Origin: Aplectana chamaeleonis
Taxonomy: Eukaryota; Nematoda; Chromadorea; Rhabditida; Cosmocercidae
Reading direction: 5' to 3'
DNA: 64,000 bases
Assembly (NCBI GenBank): GCA_029168955.1
Contig: JAPDOI010000296.1
Span: 682,001-746,000, forward strand
Below are positions 40,201-47,000 of the stretch, piece by piece (positions within the stretch are counted from its first letter, which is position 1; each line of letters opens with the position of its first letter). Below the pieces are notes generated by a model. That model saw nothing but the letters and a program-made list of their open reading frames with translations. It was not told the origin of the DNA and did not search any database. Made by a program: the position numbers and the translations under genes.

Positions 40201-43200
40201 ACCTTAAATCTCGTCCCGGTTTTACCCCGAAAACCGGGACAAAACCGGGACGAGTTTTCAGGTCCTTAAGTCACATTGAATATCAAATCTATTGCTATTA
40301 TACTGTTTGCCAGATTCTCCTCTTGCTCGCTACGCTCTTAGTTCTCATGTTTGTGGGTGTTTTTAATCAACTAGGTTCATTTGAATGAACCTTATCACGT
40401 CCAAAAAATTCACTCCGCTCCAACATAGTTTGTTTACATTAAATTTCTATACTGGATACATTGAAAGAATCCTATTTCTGCCTCCTTCCATTTACTCCAG
40501 TTTCAATCATTTTCTCCGCCCCGTTCTGCAATAAAATACATTTTTTAATTATTATTGCGTGCGCGTCCACTCCAGTGCGCGTTGTGTAGCTGCGGACAAA
40601 CACCGTATCGCACGGCTAGCCGAATTTCAAGGTATTGCGGCATTCAAGGTGGATAAAACTCGGGTTTTTATGTACAGGGTACTTCTCAATGAGGAGGACA
40701 CGGTCATTCGCTTCTTTCATAGTAACTTGCAGTCTTCAATTTTTACAGTTGGCTCTCTTCATGAGTCACATTCTCATGAGTTAAAATCTGTAGACTAGTT
40801 GTGATGCTGACTGTGCTATCTGTACTTTCAAACTGTCGAAATAAAGCCTAGCCTGCTCGGATGAGTCCGGTCAGAGTAAGCAGCGGAGCTGTCGGTCATG
40901 GCAAAGTATAACAGTGATAAGAAGATTTTGATATGATAAGCCCGATAAGCCTTGCTTTGACTGGCTCAAAATGAGCGACCTAGGCTATACATCAGTTGGC
41001 TAATCTTTTTTTTTAAACTTGAATGATAGTTTTTGTGGGCGCTGTCTTAGTATCTTTGCCTCGAATCGGTAGCCACCCGCGTAATCAATGAACGTTGCAC
41101 CAAAGAAACATGACATCACATCAATCCTTACTTGCTACAAAATAACAGAGTGGTGTATTCCTTCATCAAAGCAAACTTTGACAGCAACTATGAATTATTG
41201 CGAACACAACCTGCATCTCTATCAATAATTTGAATTCTTTTCGTGTTCGACTCAAAAAGCGGGGAAGAAGATATGACAAATCAGAAGAATAGTGCGTATT
41301 ATTTTTTTTCCTGAAATTCGACAGAACTTGCACTTCGTTCTTTTTTTTGGTGTTCGGTTTAGGCACCCCCTCTTTGCCCTCTCTGCAACGTCTAATATGC
41401 ACCCCCCTAAGGTTAACCGGGACGCGTGCCCAGCCCTGGCCCCGCCTGACAGACCGCTGCCGGCCCAGTCGTGCTCGCCGAGAAGTCTCCGTCGCGTGAC
41501 GGTGTGCTGGCCTCGTCGCTTGTCAATGTGCCGGCCACGTCGCGTGTAGGTGTCAAGTAACATGTACCAACAGTGCAAGTTACTCGCAATGTTGTGTATT
41601 TAATATTAGCGCACGTTACTTTAATCAAAAATCTGGTCAAGTTACATGTAACATTGCTTCAAGTTACTTGTGAACTCAAAGCAAGTTGCGTGAGGCCATC
41701 ATGCAACTTGCGTTGAAGTCTCAGGTAACCTGCTAAACAATTTCTGAGTTGAAGTGCGTCAAGCGCCAAAACAGTGCGCTGGGCTTCACTTGGAGTGCAC
41801 CAAGCGCTGGAAAAGTGTGCGGCACCCAACTGGGAATGCGCCGAGCGCCAGAGGAACTGACTGTGTTGCACTCAAATTGGAGTGCGTCGAGCGCCGGGGA
41901 GACTGTGTTGGACACAACTTGGAGGGCACCAAGCGCCGGCGAAAGTGTGTGGCACCCCAACCAGGAGTGCTTGAAGCGCAGAGAAAAGTGTGTTGCACCC
42001 AACTAGGAGTACGCCAAGTGCCGGGAATAAAAGTTTGCGGGACTCTGTTCTACTGGGAGTGTGCCGATCGCCGGAGAAACTGTGTTGGACCGCCGTGAAG
42101 TGCTGCAGCCGCCTGGAAAAGTGTGTGGGACCTAACTGATTCTGCAATGACTCTAAGCGTCACGATACAAGCCTACAAGTACGCGTGGGTGTACACCTTG
42201 TTCAATAAAGTTGGATAAGCCCAAGTTTTTTGGCAGGAACAATCACCAGGGGAGGGTTAAGAATTTCGCTGACCATTTCCAATTTCCGTGGGTTTTTGAT
42301 GTTCCGATTTCCGAATTTGAGAAGGTTGTTCCGATTTCCGCAATTGAGAAAAAAATTTCCGCTCATCCCTGCTGCTCAGTCACGGATTTACTGAGACGCG
42401 TCCGATGCAAAGCTCGGTCGCTCCATCAGCCACTTCTGGTCTCGAAGACGTGCGCTCGCCGCCCAGTCTCCTCGGACGCATACCACTGCAGCCACAGCGC
42501 ATTCTTACGCTATTCGTTCTGGGCAGGACGCGCCCCAGATTGGAACGAAATTTGCCTTGGGCGATAAAGTCCCACCGAGCGTTCCTTGTTTGCTCAGGCA
42601 CTGGGGAGGGGAGGGGGGCTAAGACGCGCATCGAACACGCGCCGGTGGCTTACCACGGCGCGTCTGAGTGCGAGGGCATGTGGTCAAGATCCCCGGAGAC
42701 TTCCCAGGCGCGCGCCATCACCAAGATATCGCCGCGAGCGCACTATCATACTATTCGTTCGGATTGGGACGCGTATGTTGTATCCAGACCAGTGAACTAC
42801 AAATTTTGGCTTGGGGATTATGCCCCTTCGAGCGTTCCTTAGGTTTAGTGCATACTTTGCGCGACATGCGACGCGACATACCGTTTGTCATGGAAATCGA
42901 CCGAAAGCCGATATTGCTTACATGCACTGTCGCTGTAGCGCGTCGCGGGACGTATGCACTAGGCCATATGTAGCCATTCGACCAAGGCGACCGCCCTAGT
43001 GTTCACATCGTTGCTCTCGGGGAGGGGGGTCTGGGGAAACGCGCTCTAGCGGAAGAACGCAGGCCAACTCGTTTGCATCTGCTCCCTTTTCGTGCACTGG
43101 GTCCACAAATCTTTAGTTTTGCGCCTACGTATCCTAAACCGGATAATGAGGCTGTGGTTAGTTGGAGTCTTCTGAGCAGGGTGACTATGAGAATTCTTTC

Positions 43201-43449
43201 CCTAAAATGACTGTTTTCTCCATTCAAATTTCCATTTTCAGTACCTCTTCATCCGATTCAGAAGACGAAGCGTTCTACATCAATAAACTTCTTGTTGCCG
43301 CTTCTCTCAACCGAGTAAGTTGTACTGTCCACATATTCATAAAACGCAAAAAAAAACTAATTTTCCAGAAATGCAATCGCGGTTTGCCTCCACTGTCGAC
43401 TATGAAAGTAGCGAAGACGAAAAAGAGTACCAGATGTATAGTCTCGTGA
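19059..43449 (+). CDS. prkl-1: Prickle-family PET-LIM protein, complete 12-exon gene
   Basis: Prickle is a planar cell polarity protein that acts at the plasma membrane. I joined 12 exons with GT-AG introns and consistent phase: 19059-19244, 19300-19460, 19562-19652, 29223-29360, 29423-29482, 34518-34627, 34685-34793, 34854-34983, 35070-35202, 36590-36787, 43242-43314 and 43369-43449, giving 489 aa. The order is basic N-terminus (1-40), PET domain (about 41-138, with LKPNT and [15 protein letters not shown]), LIM1 (C144/C147 to about 203), LIM2 (C207/C210 to 265), LIM3 (C269/C272 to 328), Ser-rich and Pro-rich linker (about 330-395), an acidic SSSDSEDE stretch (441-448) and a C-terminal CAAX box C486-I-V-S489. 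This is the Prickle architecture; testin lacks the CAAX tail. The ATG sits directly after a TTTCAG acceptor, which fits SL trans-splicing or a 5'-UTR exon. Introns 3, 5 and 10 are very large and full of transposons. The family assignment is secure; the ortholog symbol follows C. elegans naming. Confidence 0.93.
19300..19460 (+). CDS. prkl-1: Prickle exon 2: PET domain core
   Basis: Starts after TTGTTCAG and ends at donor gtgagc, in phase 2. It encodes residues 63-115 plus part of 116 and contains [17 protein letters not shown] and [11 protein letters not shown], the most conserved PET block. Confidence 0.93.
19562..19652 (+). CDS. prkl-1: Prickle exon 3: PET end and first zinc ligand of LIM1
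   Basis: Acceptor CATCTAG, donor gtatgt. It encodes [16 protein letters not shown], which closes PET, and ends ...RCAT. The first Cys of LIM1 (C144) lies here and the second lies across a 9.57-kb intron. The phase fits exactly. Confidence 0.9.
20200..20260 (+). repeat. (TTTA)n microsatellite, imperfect
   Basis: About 60 bp of TTTA/TTTG units inside Prickle intron 3. Confidence 0.85.
20687..21080 (+). repeat. 197-bp tandem duplication, two copies
   Basis: 20687-20883 and 20884-21080 are identical except for one base (CTTCGCTC versus CTTTGCTC). Both lie in Prickle intron 3. Either the duplication is recent or the assembly repeats one copy. Confidence 0.9.
21077..21306. mobile_element. Inverted-repeat element with ATGGTATAC ends
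   Basis: 230 bp. ATGGTATAC at 21077 is mirrored by GTATACCAT at 21298-21306, with GCGACAG-type motifs mirrored inside. Its left end overlaps the second copy of the tandem duplication. A related fragment may lie near 13139. Confidence 0.5.
21307..24639. other. Prickle intron 3, unassigned part
   Basis: No Prickle exon found. Plus-strand frames at 22898-23266 and 23224-23469 look mildly protein-like (for example [20 protein letters not shown]) but have stops between them and no recognised domain. They may be a decayed transposon reading frame. Confidence 0.35.
24640..24777 (+). repeat. (TACA)n / (CATA)n microsatellite, perfect
   Basis: 138 bp of uninterrupted ATAC units (about 34), in Prickle intron 3. 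The MYVC and IHTY frames across it are artefacts. Confidence 0.97.
25070..25440. mobile_element. Foldback element
   Basis: Left-arm pieces CGTTTTCGGGTCTTTAGCGTC, CTATCCAACAATATAATG and GGTTAGGGTCTAAA are mirrored in order by the right arm ending TGAAAACGC near 25439. About 370 bp, non-coding. Confidence 0.7.
25441..26862. other. Prickle intron 3, unassigned part
   Basis: No exon. At 26798 a TTAA followed by AGGCAGAATACACG marks the left end of a TTAA MITE of the copy-2 type; its right end is missing and a hairpin element follows at 26863. Confidence 0.45.
26863..27200. mobile_element. Hairpin element with 3-nt loop
   Basis: 338 bp inverted repeat. The inner 21-bp arms (27023-27043 and 27047-27067) are perfect around a TCG loop. 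The next about 48 bp per side (26975-27022 and 27068-27115) match with few differences. The outermost TATAGTTAGG/CCTAACTATA ends also match. G/C-rich core. Confidence 0.85.
27434..27900. mobile_element. TTAA-flanked MITE, copy 5 (AGGCACAG end type)
   Basis: 467 bp between TTAA 27430-27433 and 27901-27904. The ends are AGGCACAGCCCCA and mirror TGGGACTGTGCCT. The interior is related, in opposite orientation, to 28488-28973, 37578-38042 and 58277-58753. Confidence 0.85.
28488..28973. mobile_element. TTAA-flanked MITE, copy 6
   Basis: 486 bp between TTAA 28484-28487 and 28974-28977, ends AGGCAGTGTTCACGAT and CGTGAACACTGCCT. It shares an interior block (TCAGCTCGCATAC, GACAACTCGTCCACC, AGAGACATCATTGGAAT) with the copies at 37578 and 58277. 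It lies 249 bp upstream of Prickle exon 4. Confidence 0.9.
29223..29360 (+). CDS. prkl-1: Prickle exon 4: LIM1 main body
   Basis: Acceptor ATCATTTAG, donor gtaagt, exactly 46 codons (147-192). The residues [11 protein letters not shown] and [11 protein letters not shown] supply LIM1 zinc ligands, and LLVDLIYF is diagnostic of the Prickle/testin family. Confidence 0.93.
29423..29482 (+). CDS. prkl-1: Prickle exon 5: LIM1/LIM2 junction
   Basis: A 20-codon exon (193-212), [20 protein letters not shown], between acceptor TTTCAG and donor gtgaac. It completes LIM1 and opens LIM2 with C207/C210. Confidence 0.93.
30335..30700 (+). mobile_element. Truncated TTAA MITE of the copy-2 type
   Basis: Starts AAGGCAGCG and follows the interior of 11175-11657: GTCAAAATGACCGT, TTGAGCCAC, CGGTCACTTTGGC and GCTAGCCTC(A/G)CTATTT in order. 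Neither end is intact. Confidence 0.6.
30867..31389. mobile_element. TTAA-flanked MITE, copy 7
   Basis: 523 bp between TTAA 30863-30866 and 31390-31393. Ends AGGCAGTGGTCGCGCTC and mirror. It is a close relative of 16566-17083 and contains a GTGCACGTGTGCAC palindrome that the other copy also has. Confidence 0.9.
31394..33775. other. Prickle intron 5, unassigned part
   Basis: A/T-rich, with no exon, inverted repeat or recognised element seen. Confidence 0.4.
33776..33983. mobile_element. MITE with about 40-bp inverted ends, copy 1 of 2
   Basis: About 208 bp. The left end CTATGGTGCAGTCCA plus TTTTGCACATCTGCTTATCA is mirrored on the right by TTGATAAGTAGATGTGCA and TGGACTACTCTATAC. The interior GCAACCGGTTGAGCGAGAGC is shared with the copy at 55375-55578. 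Confidence 0.75.
34011..34261 (+). repeat. Dispersed repeat, copy 2 of 2
   Basis: Same-orientation relative of 1779-2022, in Prickle intron 5, just upstream of exon 6. No structural ends identified. Confidence 0.6.
34518..34627 (+). CDS. prkl-1: Prickle exon 6: LIM2
   Basis: Acceptor TCTTCAG, donor gtaggt. It encodes [20 protein letters not shown] followed by [16 protein letters not shown]. Histidine and cysteine spacing matches the second Prickle LIM. Confidence 0.93.
34685..34793 (+). CDS. prkl-1: Prickle exon 7: LIM2 end, LIM3 start
   Basis: Encodes [14 protein letters not shown] (last LIM2 ligands C255/C258) and [18 protein letters not shown] (LIM3 start). Donor gttcgt. The next intron is only 60 nt and stays open in frame (see findings). 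Confidence 0.9.
34854..34983 (+). CDS. prkl-1: Prickle exon 8: LIM3
   Basis: Acceptor GTTTCAG, donor gtgggt. It encodes [20 protein letters not shown], then [20 protein letters not shown], which completes the third LIM zinc finger. Confidence 0.92.
35070..35202 (+). CDS. prkl-1: Prickle exon 9: serine-rich linker
   Basis: Acceptor TTGCAG, donor gtgatc. It encodes residues 329-372 plus part of 373, with a [14 protein letters not shown] tract and then a basic segment, [12 protein letters not shown]. It is low in conservation, and phase continuity on both sides supports it. Confidence 0.82.
35203..36589. other. Prickle intron 9
   Basis: No extra exon found. 35514-35632 is a diverged partial copy of the small hairpin element at 63570-63723 (shared GAGTTGTC, GGTCCCGAGTGGAATAAGAG, CGCAAAAGGCG). 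Confidence 0.5.
36590..36787 (+). CDS. prkl-1: Prickle exon 10: proline-rich region
   Basis: Acceptor GTATTTCAG, donor gtaatc. It encodes residues 374-438 plus part of 439, starting [19 protein letters not shown] (possible SH3-type ligands) and followed by a charged segment rich in His, Glu and Arg. Confidence 0.82.
37001..37300. mobile_element. G/C-rich foldback element
   Basis: About 300 bp. The arm containing CCGAATGAGAATGGC and CGTGCTTGGCAGGCGGCCG near 37020-37070 is mirrored at 37225-37280. It is related by motif to 15122-15332. In Prickle intron 10. Confidence 0.8.
37578..38042. mobile_element. TTAA-flanked MITE, copy 8
   Basis: 465 bp between TTAA 37574-37577 and 38043-38046; ends AGGCAGTGTTCACGA and TCGTGAACACTGCCT. 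The right half matches 28488-28973 closely. The left half is also found reversed inside the hAT-like element at 62289-62717. Confidence 0.9.
38135..38440. mobile_element. Foldback element
   Basis: The left arm holds ATTGCGTAGAGACGCAACCT then CACTACGCCGGGCAAACTCC. The right arm mirrors it (GGAGTTCGGCGCGCGCAGTG, AGGTTGCGTCTCTACGCAAT). The outer CAGAGGTGAC/GTCACCTCTG also pairs. Non-coding. Confidence 0.8.
39796..40670. mobile_element. Giant foldback, about 875 bp with about 430-bp arms
   Basis: The order of blocks AAAACCCGAGTTTTA, AATGCCGCAAT, GCCGTGCGATACGGTGTTTG, GTTCATTCAAACGAACC, CTCCTCTT and CGGTTTT is mirrored through to 40670. The symmetry centre is near 40233, where a smaller hairpin (AACCGGGACGAG and its mirror) lies. 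It sits inside the inner hAT-type element. Confidence 0.85.
40841..40993 (+). repeat. Dispersed repeat, copy 2 of 2
   Basis: Relative of 17932-18107 in the same orientation, carried inside the inner hAT-type element. It lacks the CCAGCCGCGAAGCGGCTGG hairpin of the other copy. Confidence 0.6.
41752..42140 (+). repeat. 42-bp minisatellite, about nine diverged units
   Basis: Units begin GAGTGCGCCAAGCGCC-like at about 41752, 41793, 41834, 41880, 41922, 41965, 42007, 42057 and 42099 (spacing 41-50, mostly 42). The 3n period leaves an open frame with a 14-residue repeat. It is inside the outer hAT-type element. I do not call a gene. Confidence 0.8.
42380..43241. other. Prickle intron 10, 3' part
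   Basis: G/C-rich near 42400-42750, with a diverged direct repeat of about 90 bp (CTATTCGTTCTGGGC... near 42510 and CTATTCGTTCGGATTGGG near 42751, each ending CGAGCGTTCCTT). 42847-42960 is a small inverted repeat. Confidence 0.5.
42847..42960. mobile_element. Small inverted-repeat element (114 bp)
   Basis: AGTGCATAC at 42847 is mirrored by GTATGCACT at 42952-42960, with GCGACGCGAC/GCGCGTCGC mirrored inside. Confidence 0.55.
43242..43314 (+). CDS. prkl-1: Prickle exon 11: acidic Ser/Asp tail segment
   Basis: Acceptor TTTTCAG, donor gtaagt. It encodes [17 protein letters not shown], which matches the SSSSDSEEEGYFLG-type block near the C-terminus of Prickle proteins. Phase joins directly to exon 10 across 6.45 kb. 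Confidence 0.88.
43369..43449 (+). CDS. prkl-1: Prickle terminal exon with CAAX box
   Basis: Acceptor TTTTCCAG. It encodes 26 residues ending in [11 protein letters not shown], then TGA at 43447-43449. The lysine-rich run before CIVS is a canonical prenylation (CAAX) signal, as in other Prickle proteins. Confidence 0.9.
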   Translation, partial: KCNRGLPPLSTMKVAKTKKSTRCIVS

Positions 43450-43982
43450 TTTTAAGAAAATTTATAGCGAGAATAACCATAAGAATAAAGCACAACGATT
43501 TGATTAGTTTTAACAGTTGAGAACAACTTGATAAATGGATTGGTTTACAACAGAACCACATACATAATAATGAAGAGCGCTCAAGTGACTTCGAGTGTGG
43601 AGGTGACCAGGAAGACTTCCCTCTGGTTTTCTGATAACCAAAGTGAGCTGCGAAGCGAAATTTCGGAAATAACAGTATATCACAATTGATCAGTTTATGC
43701 AAAAACAGAGTTACAAGAGGAAATAACAGTCGAAGGAGACCAGACATAAAATAACTGGAAGAAAAATGTGGCGAACCGGATGGGCAATGATGACTTCGGA
43801 ACCGGGCTATTCACCGGCGTGAACACAACCAATCAGAGAAAACAAGATACAGAGAAGAAGGGACTGGCTGGGAAAAGGCCAGTTGGAACAAAGACGAGCA
43901 CAACACTGAGGATCTGACTGATGATTTTAGATATGAAGTGGTTCAGAGCATTCGAAAAGATTCCAGCCTGCATCAACGCTGA
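43450..43982. other. Convergent intergenic region between Prickle and plastin
   Basis: 533 bp between the two stop codons. It holds the Prickle poly(A) signal. No canonical AATAAA appears on the minus strand for plastin; a CATAAA-like variant on the minus strand near 43694 is the best candidate. The 3' UTRs may overlap. Confidence 0.6.
43484..43489 (+). promoter_or_regulatory. Poly(A) signal AATAAA of the Prickle gene
   Basis: A canonical AATAAA lies about 35 nt after the Prickle stop codon. It would place the mRNA 3' end near 43,500, about 0.48 kb from the stop codon of the convergent plastin gene. Confidence 0.65.
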
Positions 43983-44090
43983 TTAGCGCATCATTGGATT
44001 CACGGGCTCTGAGACCGATTCTCTCATATCCGGCATGTAGTCGCGCGCCATTAGGCAGGCGAAAACGGTCATCACCATTTTCGGTTTCAC
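43983..44090 (-). CDS. plst-1: Plastin terminal exon: CH4 end and stop
   Basis: Acceptor GTTGTTTTAG. It encodes [20 protein letters not shown] then [15 protein letters not shown] and TAA at 43983-43985. [14 protein letters not shown] is the conserved end of CH4; the tail after it is longer than in vertebrate plastins. Confidence 0.94.
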   Translation of the reverse strand: MKPKMVMTVFACLMARDYMPDMRESVSEPVNPMMR

Positions 44091-47000
44091 CTAAAACAAC
44101 CATGAGGATCAATATCATTACATTAATGATGAGATTAAAATCCTCTACACGGTTAATATTAGTATGTACAGTCCCTGTCAAAACGAGATTTTCACTTCGC
44201 CATACTACTATTCATTTTGTCGGTCAAGGAGAAAATGACATGAGTTGAGAAGACTAACAAAGCAAATTTTTATCACAACTGCACCCTCTACTTCGAAGCG
44301 AAATTTACCACATCTATTCGTGTGCGTGTGTGTAGCGAGGGCAGAGACAGTGAGAGAACCCCCAATTCTCGTTCGAAAAAATTAGATTTTTTGAGCATTT
44401 TTTACGTCTTTCTTACCCTTTGATTCTTGAATTTTTACCTTCTTTCTGCATTTTTAGATTTTATTTTTTATAGCCACCGGACTAATTATATATGTGATTT
44501 TTTTTTGTTTTGTTAGTTCTGAAAATTTAGCTACTGATCGAACGTATAGGCTGTGAAAAATGGAATTGTCGTGGTTCATGCGAAAGTTAAAGACAGCGAG
44601 AAAGTGGAGGACAGGCGGAGGCAGCAGAATCGCGCGCGCCGCACCGGCCATGAGTGATAGGAATTTCGGTTTTTCACAGAGTATATATGTGCGATGACGA
44701 AGTCCTCGGTAACGTTTGAAAATGTCATGTCCAAACCGTGTGTAGATATGGGGATCCCAGTGGCTCGTTCTCACCCAAAATGTTGTTGCAGAAATAGTCG
44801 CAAAATCCCTTATAAAAGGGTTTACTGAAAATTTTCCCCACTGGAATAGTACGCGTTTTAGGGCCCAAGTCCCAGTGGATGGGCTCGGCACGATTCCGCC
44901 CCCCCCCCTCTCCTCTTCCCTAACTAGGATCATCCCAGTGTAGGCTTGACTCTGGCTGAACAATGTTTCACCTTTCGAAATTCACGGTAGTAAACAGATG
45001 CAAACGTGCATACGGCTATGCATTACTGCGGTACATACCTCGACGATATCCTCTGGCAAGGCGTATATTTTGGCACCGATCTTCCGGCCGCATGTGATAG
45101 CATATTTGGCATTGTCCATGTTGCTGCTGACGCTTCCATCAGTTTTAATCTACAAACAATTTTCTAACCTATACGAGCCAACTATGTATGCACACATCTG
45201 ATTTTTTTTTCGAATGAATCGAATTTTCAGATTACGTGTGCTTTCGAACTCGAATCTGTTGAATCCCTTTGAATTCATAATTCGGATCCGGTTCACTCTT
45301 ATTTTTTTATTTCCGATCTTCTGAGATCGAACTTCCAAATCCATTCGAATTACCATATCTTCGAATTTCGATCGGTAAATCTTATGCGAAAGGCCCTAAT
45401 TAATGTCGTCATTATGGGACTGTACAGTAGCCATGGATCTTAGTGATACTTTGCGTTCCCTATTGAAGGTTAGTGCAAACTCGGTGCCACACGCTACAAC
45501 ATATGTGCACCGAGTTTGCGCCAACCTTCAATGGGGTAACGCAAAGTATCACTAGGATCTATCCCGACTGTATGTGAGCCGACGCTATGTGTACTCTTCA
45601 CAAATAAACTTCAAGAACTCACTCACCAAAGAGTGATCGATGATATTCGGTTTTATCGCGTCAATAAGATCAAGTACTACTCTACCATCGGATATCGATT
45701 GATCTTGAAATGATCGAATTGAGGACGACTTCCCAGAAGAAGACAGCTGCAAATAGAAAGTAGTAGGTGTTTCTACAGAAGGACAAGTTCAAGGAACTTT
45801 ATCTGATGCTTCTGCCTCTAATCTTATGGATTTGCTGACCTTTTTGTTAACCCAAGCGACAATGTCCTTGTCGGCCGGAAGCGAATCACCACTCTGCGTG
45901 CATTGTGCAAGCACAGTCAACGTGTAAGCCCTCATCAGCTGCCAGACCAATGCTGAAAAGAAATTTGTTGAAAGCAGATGAAGCCCAATTGAATGATCGG
46001 GAAGAAGGATTTTCGGAACTGGGCTGGGATTCATGAACAGGTGTGGATCCCAGTTGGGTTTGTTTCAATTCACAAGCCAACAACACGCCATCGCTTGGTC
46101 CGGTTAACGCTGGGCTAAGTCTGGGTTCCACGAACCCGCACCTCGGAAGTGCTGGTTTGGGATTGGTGGCGAAACAAGTAGAGGTGGTCCGGTGGGACTT
46201 AAACGTACCCCATCATAAACCGGACCATGACGCGTTTTTGGCTTGTGAAGATTTTGAAACAAACCCATCTGGGACCCACAGATATTCATGAATCCCAGCC
46301 ATGTTCTCCGAACGGAGCAATGGGTGTTTCCCCATCCCTGGTTAATCGTTTAGCGTTTGTGACAAACGTTTCGAATCTGACTGCAAATTTCCCCAAGAGG
46401 TTAATTGGCGGTGCTGATCAGGAATCTGAAGCTTACTTGTCGACTTTCTGAAGTCCTCAGTATGCTTTCCTCGAAGTTTCCAATCGAGAAAAATATTTGA
46501 GAGTGAAATGCAACTTTTGGCGGTTTTCGAAACGCTGAGATAAATTTATCTCAAAGCTTCCCTGTGTGGCTTATTTGGGATGATACACACGGATTTTACG
46601 TACATTTGTCCATTTTCGAAATAAGAAGTAGGATAGATTACGTCACCTAAGACAGTGTCCACGTGTGTGTAGTTAGCTGCGAGCGTCAAGTGACGCAGGG
46701 AGTGGACATAGTTAACATCTGCTATTGATTCCATTCTAGAGCTACCGCTGCGGCTGGCATCAACGGACTGTCGCCGAGGGTGGAGACAGCGTTGCTGGAC
46801 CAGTTGCCAATAATATCATAAATAAGGCAGCGTCCATGCGTCGCAAGGACGCGCACTCTCGCTGTTCCGCGCTCCTCAACGCTCCCCAATGCTGATAGGT
46901 GCCCTGTGCCCAAAGGCTCCGTCCACTCCCTGCGAGAACGCTCGATTACGCAAAATCGATGGTCATTGAGAGCACACGATTTGCTATCAGCACACATTTG

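Larger units (their letters stand above)
39316..41438. mobile_element. hAT-type non-autonomous element (inner)
   Basis: 2,123 bp. The termini CAGGGCTGGGCACACGTCCC and CGGGACGCGTGCCCAGCCCTG mirror each other with one mismatch. A perfect 8-bp duplication GCCCCGCC flanks it (39308-39315 and 41439-41446). No transposase recognised. The interior holds the foldback at 39796-40670 and the dispersed repeat at 40841-40993. Confidence 0.88.
38503..42371. mobile_element. hAT-type non-autonomous element (outer member of a nest)
   Basis: 3,869 bp. The termini CAGGGATGAGCGGAA are mirrored exactly by TTCCGCTCATCCCTG. The flanking 8-mers are CTGCTCAA (38495-38502) and CTGCTCAG (42372-42379), 7 of 8 identical, as expected for an old hAT target duplication. 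No transposase found. It contains a second hAT-type element, a giant foldback and a 42-bp minisatellite. Located in Prickle intron 10. Confidence 0.82.
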
